Shown here: positions 8,222 to 17,308 of the stretch, in pieces | Numbering within the stretch: the stretch's first letter is position 1 | Layout: the number at the start of each line of letters is the position of its first letter | NCBI GenBank assembly: GCA_030998015.1 | Contig: JARWMV010000119.1 | Coordinates: 1-43,917, forward strand | DNA length: 43,917 bases | Direction of reading: 5' to 3' | From: Ceratorhiza oryzae-sativae | Taxonomy: Eukaryota; Basidiomycota; Agaricomycetes; Cantharellales; Ceratobasidiaceae | Notes under the pieces: generated by a model | The model's input: only the letters and a program-made list of their open reading frames with translations | Database searches by the model: none | What the model was told of the DNA's origin: nothing | Made by a program: the position numbers and the translations under genes

Positions 8222-9731
8222 CTCCTGCCACTTTAATAGTATTAAGAACAGGATTTAGTGTGAAAGTTTCATTTTAGCCTTCTTAGGCAAGGGTATTCCT
8301 GCCACTTTAATAGTATTAAGAGCAGGATTTAGTGTGAAAATTAAATATTGTTCTAAGGCCCGTGAGAATTATAAAGGTTTAAATTTTGTTTCAAACAATC
8401 TAGGATCTATTTTGTAAATACTTAAAGTGAAATTTTCATCTCCATATTTATTTCCCCTACAAACCCGACGGGAGATTGACGTCTGCCCCCCAAACATCAA
8501 TCCTTGACATTTCCTAAGGAATTGTCAAGGAATAGCAGTTTGGGGGGTCGACGGGGCGCTTGGCCAAAGGCACAATGCGCCCATCCCACATCACGGCTCT
8601 CCGCGTGTGGGCCGTGCCTCTGGCACGATCTACACGCGGGAGAAAGATTGAATAACTAATCTGTTTTCAGTGGCTCTGACACTAGGTTTAAAGTAATATC
8701 GTACTCGTGTAGCAAGATCAATGGAGCTACCTACGTATTGCTCGCCAGGTTTTTTGTTAGTAAAAACATACACACCAGCAAATCGATTGTTTATACTATC
8801 TTCATGGTTTTTACCTAAACTTCTTCCGATAGTATCTAGAAGTAATTTACTTGAATTTTTTAAAGGCAAATCTAGTTCTACCTTTTTAATACCCCAAATT
8901 GGGGGTGTAGATTTGCCTGCGCAAATCACCCCCAATTTAGGAGTCCTCAGCGCTTAGGCCGCGCCTAAAGGCGCGATCAGAGAGCGCTGCCCAACTCCTG
9001 CCCCCCAAACATGTGCAGCTACGCTGCATTGTTTGAGGGGCATACGCGTAGGGTCAACCAGCATTGTATTTATATATAAATACATGCTGTTGACCCGAGG
9101 GGTATGGTTATCGAGGCCGCGTTCGCGGCGAGGTATTGCGAGGTACCCTGGAACTTTAAGTTCCAGGGTACCTCGGAATCAGACGCCGCGCGCACGCCAG
9201 GGCCGCCTTGGCTTGATGCCAAGCTTGCTTGGCTTAAGCCAAGGCGTTCGCAGGCGTGCACGGGTCATATTCATCTTGTGTAATAAATAAAGAAAAATGA
9301 GCCAAATATTTATCGATTAATTCTAAACTTACTGGTTCGTTACTTTTCAATTGACGTTTAGCTAATATGTAAATATTATCCGTAGGTTGACCATTATCTT
9401 TTTCATTTAATAAATTTAAAAAAGATTCTGTTGTAGATTTTCTATCATTCCGTCGACGGTGACCCCCAATAATTGCAATGTCGCCATTGACCCCCCAAAC
9501 TGCCATTCCTTGACAATTCCTTAGGAAATGTCAAGGATTGGAGCTGGGACCGCCCGAATGGTTTCGGGCCCAAAACCACCGTAAAGGTGCATTTCGGGCG
9601 TCCCCAGCGCGGCCGGCGTCTGATTCCGAGGTACCCTGGAACTTAAAGTTCCAGGGTACCTCGCAATACCTCGCCGAGAATCGAATGATTTGCGAAGGCA
9701 AATCTACATCGATTCTCGAGGGTGATAATAT
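8222..9731 (-). pseudogene. Older GIY-YIG HEG fused to nad3 copy 2, decayed
   Basis: From nad3 copy 2 the frame runs through repeats (9485-9731) into DRKSTTESFLNLLNEKDNG...ITQDEYD. After F2, F3 and F4 insertions come KKVELDLPLKN and GVYVFTNKKPGEQYVGSSI, the GIY-YIG core (GVY...YVG). Then KYGDENFTLSIYKIDPRLF, a TAA stop, FSRALEQYLIFTLNP, and IKVAG. It is clearly a paralogue of the HEG at 10174-12393, with the same order of segments. Decay: the TAA near 8366, a tandem duplication of about 45 bp (TTTCACACTAAATCC...) at 8220-8335, and repeat insertions. No functional protein is expected. Confidence 0.8.
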
Positions 9732-9732
9732 C

Positions 9733-10119
9733 TAATAAATTTTCAGTTTGTGGGCTCATCAGAGTTAATAATACTAAAATAAAAAGAGGGCCCTTCTCCG
9801 ACTTAGGAGAGGGGAGGGGTTTTAATGGTGAATTTTCTTCGGGTCGTAGTGAAGCAACCGAAGTTTTTTGTTCTGTAAAGTATAGTGCTCCTGATCCGAT
9901 TTCTAATACAAAACCTACAGTTAAGACAGCAAAAAAGATCGTAATTATCCAAAATCCGTATGAGGATACTTGGTAAAGAGTTACAGCTAGAGGGTAAACT
10001 AAAAGCAACTCTAAATCGAAAATTAAGAACAAGATACCGACTATATAGAATTGTACATGGAATGGTGATCTAGTTTGACCGTAGATTGGTGAGAAACCGC
10101 ACTCGTATGCTTGTACTTT
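9733..10119 (-). pseudogene. nad3: Truncated second nad3 (residues about 34 to the C-terminus)
   Basis: The minus strand reads [18 protein letters not shown], then [37 protein letters not shown], the conserved second and third parts of NADH dehydrogenase subunit 3. The first 33 or so residues are missing; upstream is the end of a GIY-YIG HEG. Many residues differ from nad3 at 12394-12978 (for example [11 protein letters not shown] against [11 protein letters not shown]), so it is not a recent duplicate. The frame runs on after QKTS toward the older GIY-YIG HEG. Best read as the displaced native or earlier-acquired C-terminus. Confidence 0.88.
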
Positions 10120-10173
10120 TTCTCCCACCAGTAGTCGTGGCTATTGACCCCGGCCCCAGCCGTGGCTCCCAGG

Positions 10174-12393
10174 TTAATCTCTCAAGATAGTCCACCCTTT
10201 GTAAGACTCACCGGACTTCATTTTCAATATTTTATCTTTACCGATGTATCTGGAATTATCTAGATCAAAAGATTTCGTGAATTTGGAGGCACTTCTCAAA
10301 GAATAAAATAAGTACTCTTTATTTGTCTCATCGTCAACCAGTGTAATAGAAATTTTCTGATTTGACTTATTCTGACCCGTGCACGCCTGCGAACGCCTTG
10401 GCTCATATTGACCTTAAGGTCAATAATCAAGCCAAGTCGGCCCGGCCTGGCGTGCGCGCGGCGTCTGATTCCTAGGCAATACCTCGCCGAGAATCGATGA
10501 TTTGCGAAGGCAAATCTACATCGATTCTCGAGGGTAAGGCTTCCCCATTAGATATATGTTTCCAAAGAGTGTGTTTACACAAATTAAATTCTGGTAAGAT
10601 CGGAGCTGAAGATTCACTCCGCCGGCGTTAGAGGGAATCCTCAGATGAGGTAGCCTTGACCATGAGTCTCATGGTCCAGGCTACCTCCCATAAAGATTCC
10701 CTCGTAGAAAATGACGACCGTTCGTCATTTTCAGCCGGCGGCTAAATATCGATATTATGCCGCGCACTAGCAATCGCAAACGGTTGCGATTGCTCACGTT
10801 GGTTGGTGGGACAAGTCCCACCAGCAACTAACGCGCGCGGAGTGAAGAATTGTTTTATCGCTATTATAAACGTATAAAGGTCTACTACCCCCCCCAGCTA
10901 ATGCAGCTACGCTGCATTGTTTGGGGGGTCTACTGTTGCCTTTTTTTATGGATAGTTTTGTATTTTCATCCATAGGGCCCCCAGGAGTCGCTCCAGCAAC
11001 TTTGATATGACCCGTGCACGCCTGCGAACGCCTTGGCTTAAGCCAAGCAAGCTTGGCTCATATTGACCTTAAGGTCAATAATCAAGCCAAGGCGGCCCTG
11101 GCGTGCGCGCGGCGTCTGATTCCGAGGTACCCTGGAACTGAAAGTTCCAGGGTACCTCGCAATACCTCGCCGCGAACGCGGCCTCGATAACCATACCCCT
11201 CGGGTCAACAGCATGTATTTATATATAAATACAATGCTGGTTGACCCTAAGCGGGGGTATGATTAAGAACAGGGTTTTTTGTAAAAATAAAATATTGTTC
11301 CAGTGCTAAAGAGAAATCTCGCTCCCTAAATGTGAACTTGTCTTCAAACAAGCCAGGGTCTATTACATAGATTTCAAGAGAAAAATTTTCAATGCCATAT
11401 TCTAACAAAGCCCCGCTAATCGATACCCCTGCCAAGACGTGCGCTAAAGCGCAGTTCTCTAGGCAGGGTGTAGATTTGCCTTCGCAAATCATCGATTATT
11501 GGAGCCCTCCGCGCTTAGGCCGCCCTGCGGGCGATCAAAGAGCGCGGAGGGATTTAGTAATTGCTCTTTTTTCTTTAGCAAGAACGCTAGGACTAAAATA
11601 TCTATTAATTCTAGCCGCTAAATTTATTGAACTTCCTACATACTGTCCTCCTGTCAACTTGTTGGTTAGAACGTAAACACCAACAAGACGGTTAGATGGT
11701 TTATTCTGAGCTATTGCATCTATAGTTGAATCACTATCTTTGGCTAGAGGCAATTTAACTTCCAATTTTTTAATCCCACTTAAAATATCTAACTCATCTT
11801 GGGTTATAGAAATAGAGAACTCGGCAAGAATTAGGTTAATAATTTTAGCGTCTGTTGGAACTCCTGATGCTATGTGACGTTTAGCCAGTAAATAAACATT
11901 ATCAGTGTCTTGCCCCTTATCTTTTTCGGTAACTAATTCAAACCCCCGCTTAGGGTCATCCAGCATTGTATTTATATATAAATACATGCTGTTGACCCGA
12001 GGGGTTTGGTTATCGAGGCCGCGTTCGCGGCGAGGTATTGCGAGGTACCCTGGAACTTTCAGTTCCAGGGTACCTCGGAATCAGACGCCGCGCGCACGCC
12101 AGGGCCGACTTGGCTTGATTATTGACCTTAAGGTCAATATGAGCCAAGGCGTTCGCAGGCGTGCACGGGTCCCGCCGGCGTTAGAGGGAATCCTCAGATG
12201 AGGTAGCCTTGACCATGAGTCTCATGGTCCAGGCTACCTCCCATAAAGATTCCCTCGTAGAAAATGACGACCGTTCGTCATTTTCAGCCGGCGGCTAAAT
12301 ATCGATATTATGCCGCGCACTAGCAATCGCAAACGGTTGCGATTGCTCACGTTGGTTGGTGGGACAAGTCCCACCAGCAACTAACGCGCGCGG
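10174..12393 (-). CDS. GIY-YIG homing endonuclease fused in frame to nad3, carrying five or more insertions
   Basis: The nad3 frame passes an F1+F2 pair (11943-12393) and continues [19 protein letters not shown]...[11 protein letters not shown]. Then come [19 protein letters not shown] (GIY-YIG module, about 11690-11620) and [19 protein letters not shown]. After F6: [13 protein letters not shown] and [15 protein letters not shown]. After F2 (TSD TCATA): [19 protein letters not shown], a NUMOD3-like segment. After an F3-like unit: [14 protein letters not shown]; after F1 and an F2 variant: [18 protein letters not shown], ending GWTILRD and TAA at 10174. All breaks are repeat insertions; the remaining sequence is open and collinear. 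Product: a DNA endonuclease promoting spread of the element. As it stands it is interrupted unless the hairpins are removed or bypassed. Confidence 0.75.
11011..11257. mobile_element. F2 element with 5-bp target duplication (family entry)
   Basis: 247 bp, from CCCGTGCACGCC to AAGCGGGGG, flanked by TATGA (11006-11010 and 11258-11262). Removal restores NPVLNHIKVAG in the nad3-linked GIY-YIG protein. Internal order: GCCTTGGCTTAAGCCAAG stem, TTGACCTTAAGGTCAA, the GGTACCCTGGAAC hairpin, CGCCGCGAACGCGGC, TATTTATATATAAATA flanked by GGGTCAACAGC/GCTGGTTGACCC. Other F2 copies: about 790-988, 1224-1465, 1915-2163, 3186-3417, 5007-5208, 9046-9266, 10379-10525 (variant), 11943-12171, 14267-14513, 23150-23397, 23627-23878, 29570-29816. 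Confidence 0.85.
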
Positions 12394-12978
12394 AGATTTA
12401 CTTGATTCTATACCAATTATTGGAGCTGCCAAACAAATAAGTGTTTGTATTTCAGCAAAGTTAGAAGCAAAAGATAAATCATTAGTTAAAGATAAAGAAT
12501 TAAGACAGTCGAGGTTATTAATTAAAACTAGTCCTAAAACAGCCCATTGAGAGAGTGGGTTTATTATAGGGGAGGGGATTTTAGTTTGTAAATCATCTGC
12601 AGGACGTAGGTTATCCAAAGAAGTTTTTTGATCAGTAAAGTACAATACTCCGGATCCTATTTCCAATACAAATCCTATAGTAAGGATCCCAAAGAAAATA
12701 ATAAGAATCCAAAAACCGTAAGAAGACACTTGGTATAAACTAACGCAGGCGGGATATATTAACAGAATTTCAAGATCAAAAATAAGGAACAATATTCCGA
12801 CTAAGTAAAATTGCACATGAAATGGACTTCGAGTTTGACCATAGATCGGAGAAAACCCACATTCATAAGCGGATACCTTAGAGTCATCTGGTCTGTGGAC
12901 GGCTAATAAAAGATTTAAAGCCAATAGTATACCTGTTAAAACAGGAACAAATATAAACAGTAATAGTAAACTTGACAT
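12394..12978 (-). CDS. nad3: NADH dehydrogenase subunit 3
   Basis: A small membrane subunit of respiratory complex I. The start ATG at 12978 lies 2 bases after the nad2 stop, a tight spacing common for this pair in fungi. Residues 1-30 form the first membrane helix ([22 protein letters not shown]); [31 protein letters not shown] and [17 protein letters not shown] identify the family. The family usually ends about residue 120-150; here the frame continues with a poorly conserved spacer to residue 195 at an F1 element. Beyond F1+F2 the frame resumes as a GIY-YIG HEG. Nominally the ORF stops in F1 at 12295. Removing F1+F2 joins ESSKS to FELVTEKD with no base lost, so nad3-HEG was one long frame. 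Confidence 0.95.
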
Positions 12979-12980
12979 AT

Positions 12981-13334
12981 TTAGATATTATACATTGATA
13001 GAGCAAGTAGTTGAATGCTATTTAGTACTAAAGTTGGTTTGATGAAGAATAAAATTATAGATAAAGTTAATGTAGCTATGACAAAGCTATGTGAATTTTG
13101 AATAATTGATTTATTCATTAATTCGGCGTTGGCAAGAACTTTGTTCGCAATTGTTGAGTTTGTTGTAGTTGAATCTGTAGAAGCATCAAAAAAAATTACT
13201 CTAATAATTCTTAGATAATATGATGCACTAATTACACTTACCACAATAGCTACTAGAGAAAGGAAATAGTATCCTGTACTCATTGATGCATAAAGAACTG
13301 ATTGTTTTCCAAAAAATCCTAATAGTGGTGGTAC
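12981..13334 (-). CDS. nad2: NADH dehydrogenase subunit 2, exon 3
   Basis: Starts GTACCACCACTATTAGG ([18 protein letters not shown]), a conserved nad2 segment, and ends MYNI with TAA at 12981. The 354 bases are a whole number of codons, and joining after GCTGGT of exon 2 restores [16 protein letters not shown]. The intron before it ends in G, as group I introns do. The exon encodes the last membrane helices ([38 protein letters not shown]). There are no repeat insertions. Confidence 0.92.
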   Translation of the reverse strand, partial: VPPLLGFFGKQSVLYASMSTGYYFLSLVAIVVSVISASYYLRIIRVIFFDASTDSTTTNSTIANKVLANAELMNKSIIQNSHSFVIATLTLSIILFFIKPTLVLNSIQLLALSMYNI

Positions 13335-13627
13335 CGAATCTCTATTCGACCGGCGGGTAAATTTGATAAAATCCATTTAAATGTTCCCAAGTATGTTTAT
13401 TCACGTCATATTTCAGTAAATGACTATACTCTATAACCTTATCTCTACCCTCTATTGTTTTATATTCTTTACTAATAGCTAATTCATGAATTTTCTCTAA
13501 ATTAACTTGATAGAAATATTTATAACCGAATAGAGGATATTTATTTAAATATTTAAATAATTCTACTCTTGACTCCAATGTATCAGTTCTTACCCCAAAA
13601 GCTTTTTCTACATAATAAGATCTATCT

Positions 13628-13799
13628 CCGCGCGCGTTAGTTGCTGGTGGGACTTGTCCCACCAACCAACGTGAGCAATCGCAACCGTTTGCGATTGCTA
13701 GTGCGCGGCATAATATCGATATTTAGCCGCCGGCTGAAAATGACGAACGGTCGTCATTTTCTACGAGGGAATCTTTAGGATTCCCTCTAACGCCGGCGG
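13628..13799. mobile_element. F1 palindromic element (family entry, 172 bp)
   Basis: Ends CCGCCGGCGTTAG and CTAACGCGCGCGG form imperfect terminal inverted repeats of 13 bp. Inside are the stems GGGAATCCTAAAGATTCCC, AAAATGACGACCGTTCGTCATTTT, AATATCGATATT, GCAATCGCAAACGGTTGCGATTGC and TGGTGGGACAAGTCCCACCA. Full copies: 1466-1637, 2964-3185, 4158-4372, 4731-4902, 7638-7859, 10619-10840, 12172-12393, this one, 15295-15466, 16080-16258, 21244-21415, 22495-22666, 22978-23149, 25431-25602, 27409-27580, 33974-34145, 34357-34528, 34817-34988, 36991-37162, 37982-38153, 40611-40782, 41520-41691. Two 47-bp internal-deletion forms: 35073-35119, 43235-43281. Here removal restores KVIV-DRSYYVEKAFG with no target duplication. 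Confidence 0.9.
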
Positions 13800-14266
13800 A
13801 CTATTACTTTTGTTTTAAATAAATCAGCTATTTCTTCCATTAAAGGAAAAATTGATTCATTTACACTGGGGTCTAATTTTCGAGTATAGATTTGTTTTTG
13901 TGTTAGTCTGAGGTAATACACTAAACCTATTAGCATACCTTTTTCATTTAACTTCCATGTAGAGTAGAAAGAACTATCAGCCTCCAACATACCAGATAAC
14001 CATGGGGAATCTCTTAATGGTGATTAATCTTTTCCTAATAAAGGAATTGATTCATTTCGGTTAAGATTCAACCAAGCAATTAGGCGGTGAAGAGCTTCTA
14101 TTTTAGGAGTTCGCATATGACCATTAATTAAATTTACTAATCTCAATAAGATATCTTGTTTTTTAACAACGAATCTACCACTTAAGCCATTAGATCTTGT
14201 GGCAATGTAACCACCTCCTAAAACAGATTGTATTTTTTTAATAAGGGGAAGATCTCTAATATCAAA

Positions 14267-14513
14267 CCCCCGCTTAGGGTCATCCAGCATTGTATTTATA
14301 TATAAATACATGCTGTTGACCCGAGGGGTTTGGTTATCGAGGCCGCGTTCGCGGCGAGGTATTGCGAGGTACCCTGGAACTTTAAGTTCCAGGGTACCTC
14401 GGAATCAGACGCCGCGCGCACGCCAGGGCCGCCTTGGCTTGATTATTGACCTTAAGGTCAATATGAGCCAAGCTTGCTTGGCTTAAGCCAGGGCGTTCGC
14501 AGGCGTGCACGGG
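14267..14513. mobile_element. F2 element with 5-bp target duplication
   Basis: 247 bp flanked by TCAAA (14262-14266 and 14514-14518). Removal restores PYIEIAFDIRDLPLIKK in the LAGLIDADG protein of nad2 intron 2. Confidence 0.85.
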
Positions 14514-15093
14514 TCAAAAGCTATTTCAATGTAAGGCACATTTTTAGTAGCTTTAGAGTCAACAGCATTTAAGGGGGTATAAATGGAGCCATCGCCTTCA
14601 ATGAGTCCAGCTAGGTATGAGCCTAAATGGTTGCTATTATGAATAGAATAATTTTGTTTATTTAAATTTGATATAGGAATTAGAGATAAAAGGATTAAAT
14701 TATGGGATTCTGGGTTGATCATATATCCAGAAATTTACTCGCTGGGAGAAATAGTTAGTTAGATAAATGGACTTTGTCTTCATTTTTGATAAAATGTACC
14801 ATGTAAAGTCTCTGAAGATTTTATTATGTCAATAATTACAAATCTTGCGAGTGATCCAATTCTAAGTGTTTTTACGATTAACAAAATTGTAACTTAGATT
14901 TAACAGACTTTCTCGCATAGAATGATATTTTAAAGCAATAATCTGGAACTAACAAACTCTCAATAAGCCTGTACAAGCGCCGAATCAATTAGGTAGGCGA
15001 TAAAGTAGGACTTTAGTGGCCCTGCCGGGATTTAACATCACGGGAGAAGAGTTGTGAAGAGCTTTAACTATTGCAGCTGGCATACCACATCTT

Positions 15094-15124
15094 ACCAGCC
15101 ATAGAGAAAAGACAAATAGCAAAA
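15094..15124 (-). pseudogene. nad2: Displaced second copy of the nad2 exon 2 end
   Basis: Reads FAICLFSMAG, against [10 protein letters not shown] at the true end of exon 2 (16646-16676). About 22 of 30 bases match, with mostly silent differences, and both are followed by TAA. Similarity ends upstream of this 31-base stretch. It sits between the GIY-YIG HEG and the group I core, where the original 5' splice site would be expected. Confidence 0.65.
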
Positions 15125-15203
15125 CGGGAGGGGATTGTTCCTGGGTTATATATTTCGGGGATTCATTATATCCGTTATTCAAGACGTTAATTGAATCAGG
15201 AAT

Positions 15204-16645
15204 TTACGGGTGCGGAGCAGGCAATTCTTGAAGTGATAGAATATATTTATTTTTAAATACAGCATTTGAACGAGCATATTTTAAAATAGTATCTCCGCGC
15301 GCGTTAGTTGCTGGTGGGACTTGTCCCACCAACCAACGTGAGCAATCGCAACCGTTTGCGATTGCTAGTGCGCGGCATAATATCGATATTTAGCCGCCGG
15401 CTGAAAATGACGAACGGTCGTCATTTTCTACGAGGGAATCTTTAGGATTCCCTCTAACGCCGGCGGACTATTTAAATGTCTAGCTGCAACTCTTGAAGAA
15501 ATAAAAGTTTGAATTAATATAAAATCAATAGAATATAAAAAAACAGTTTTACCATTGGCCCTTTGAGAAGCATCTGCTACTAATTTTCGTCGGTCTTCTG
15601 TCCAACTGGCACTGATTTTTGCAATGACCTCCCAATGCGTTACCAAGCCTGTAAGGCCAACGTATTGGGAGGGCCATTACCCCCCCAAACAATGCAGCAT
15701 AGCTGCATCAGTTTGGGGGGTCAATTGTTTCAAGAGCGAGTTTCGTACCTGTTCTTGCCTCTCTAATTTTATCTTTAGCCTCTTCAGAGTGTTTAAATTC
15801 TAAGGGATTCCCAAAGTTGGGGTGGCTAGAACCTTTTTTACTTTCACTCATTTTTTCAATAGCTTCAGTTGAGTGTTTGTAACCTGAAAGGTTACCTGCT
15901 GTTTTAAGAATATTACCCGTGCACGCCTGCGAACGCCTTGGCTTGCCAAGGCGGCCCTGGCGTGCGCGCGGCTCGCCGCGAACGCGGCCTCGTTAACAAT
16001 GCCCACGGGTCGTTGACCCTCCGCTTTAGCGGCTGAAATCTTGGGTTACACCTAAGATTTTAGCCGATAGAGCGGGGGCCCGCGCGCGTTAGTTGCTGGT
16101 GGGACTTGTCCCACCAACCAACGTGAGCAATCGCAACCGTGAGCCGAGTGCGATTGCTAGTGCGCGGCATAATATCGATATTTAGCCGCCGGCTGAAAAT
16201 GACGAACGGTCGTCATTTTCTACGAGGGAATCTTTAGGATTCCCTCTAACGCCGGCGGATATTCCGGAACTAATGAATCCATGTAATGTTGCTCTCTCAT
16301 AAGGAGCAATTTACTATTATCTTTAATAGATAAAGAATCGTCAAAAATTATATACTCTAAAATTTCTAATGAAAAATTAGAGTGACCATATTTTAGAAGG
16401 GCTTTGGCGATAATCGTATTTGTTTTTTTTAAGTTAGATGGGTGATAATAGTTTAACATTCTTCGATCCAATTTCATACTTGAACCAATATAAGAATTAC
16501 CATTAATATTGTTAACCCATCGATAAATTCCCATTTTCCCTTTATTTTCGGCTAAAATTTCTTTTCTCGATGACTGAGAATCAGAATAGATTCTTACTGG
16601 AATAATCGCAGCAATTAGAATCTCTTCTGGTATGACTAAATTGTT
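15204..16645 (-). CDS. GIY-YIG homing endonuclease in frame with nad2 exon 2 (three insertions)
   Basis: The nad2 frame continues past the splice site as [15 protein letters not shown] and reaches [19 protein letters not shown], the GIY-YIG core, then [17 protein letters not shown] and [13 protein letters not shown]. An F1+F2b unit (15915-16258) follows, then [19 protein letters not shown] and [20 protein letters not shown] (two NUMOD3-like modules). An F3 (about 15630-15720) follows, then [18 protein letters not shown]1 (15295-15466), and [18 protein letters not shown] to TAA at 15204. The full domain plan of intron GIY-YIG enzymes is present. No group I core lies between it and the duplicated exon end, so it behaves as an inserted cassette. 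Confidence 0.78.
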
Positions 16646-17232
16646 ACCAGCCATGGAAAACAAGCAGACGGCAAAACTTAAACTTAACACAGGTTGGTTG
16701 AAAAATTGTCCTTTAAGATCCGAAATTAGCTCAATGTCTGAGGTATTTTGTAAATTTACAGTATTTGATTTATTTTTATCTTGAGCTTTAGCCCCAAATA
16801 TAACATACCCAAAGGCTAATAAAATAAAGAATGTATTAACATTAGTTAATGAATATTGAACAAGATAGAATAAAAATGATTCTAATGATTGTTCTGTGTT
16901 TATAGCCAAAGATAGAAGTAAGAACCCTACGTGAGAGATAGTACTATAAGCTAACAATCTTTTAATTTTATGTTGAGCTAGCCCAACAACTGTACCTATG
17001 ATTAGTGAAAGAACTGAACATATTAATAGTAAATTTTTAAACACATAGAAATCTGCACCATGTGTGGCGCCTAAATCTGTTATAAATGCAGGCACTGATG
17101 CCTCAATTATAGGTAAACTTGCGATTATGGATCCACTTTGTAAATCTAATAAGAAAATTAAAATAGTAATTTTAGGCATAACTGTTAACCAAGTTGTAAC
17201 TATTGTAGGTACATCATTATACACGTCAGGAG
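16646..17232 (-). CDS. nad2: NADH dehydrogenase subunit 2, exon 2
   Basis: Begins CTCCTGACGTG and ends ATGGCTGGT; 587 bases that complete the codon split with exon 1 (TGG-T|CT = W S). Encodes [40 protein letters not shown] and [12 protein letters not shown], core proton-pumping helices of NAD2 ([11 protein letters not shown] is diagnostic). There are no repeat insertions, unlike the introns on both sides. Confidence 0.93.
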
Positions 17233-17308
17233 CATCCTAAGTTCGAATATTTAATGCAGTGAATAATAAAGAGGGGGTTAGTTGTTAAAGATAATGAATT
17301 TTAATCTA

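Larger units (their letters stand above)
13342..14722 (-). pseudogene. LAGLIDADG_1-type HEG of nad2 intron 2 (stop codon plus two insertions)
   Basis: Start ATG at 14722. Order: LGSYLAGLIEGDGSIY (first motif), F2 (14267-14513), DIRDLPLIKKIQSVLGGGYI, HMRTPKIEALHRLIAWLN, PLLGKD, then TAA at 14024-14026. The same frame continues SPLRDSPWLSGMLEADSSFY (second motif), F1 (13628-13799), RSYYVEKAFGVRTDT, KYPLFGYKYFYQVNL, and stop at 13342, only 7 bases before exon 3. It is a two-motif endonuclease of usual plan. The in-frame TAA between the domains suggests decay, unless the second half is translated separately. Confidence 0.78.
13335..16645 (-). other. nad2 intron 2 (group I, about 3.3 kb)
   Basis: Lies between ...LFSMAG (exon ends in T) and VPPLLG (intron ends in G). 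Order along the transcript: in-frame GIY-YIG HEG (16645-15204), a stray second copy of the exon 2 end (15124-15094), the group I core, then a LAGLIDADG HEG. The core shows P7 halves TTCAGAGACTTTACATGG (14799-14816) and GAAGACAAAGTCC (14769-14781). The extra exon end means the intron carries two candidate 5' splice sites about 1.55 kb apart; only the outer one joins continuous exon sequence. Confidence 0.75.

Noticed and set aside
15910..16263. ATATT direct repeats around the F1+F2b composite as a target duplication
   Set aside because: The GIY-YIG protein needs both flanks (PEY-NILKTAG), so the original site already read TATAATATT; the repeat is coincidental.
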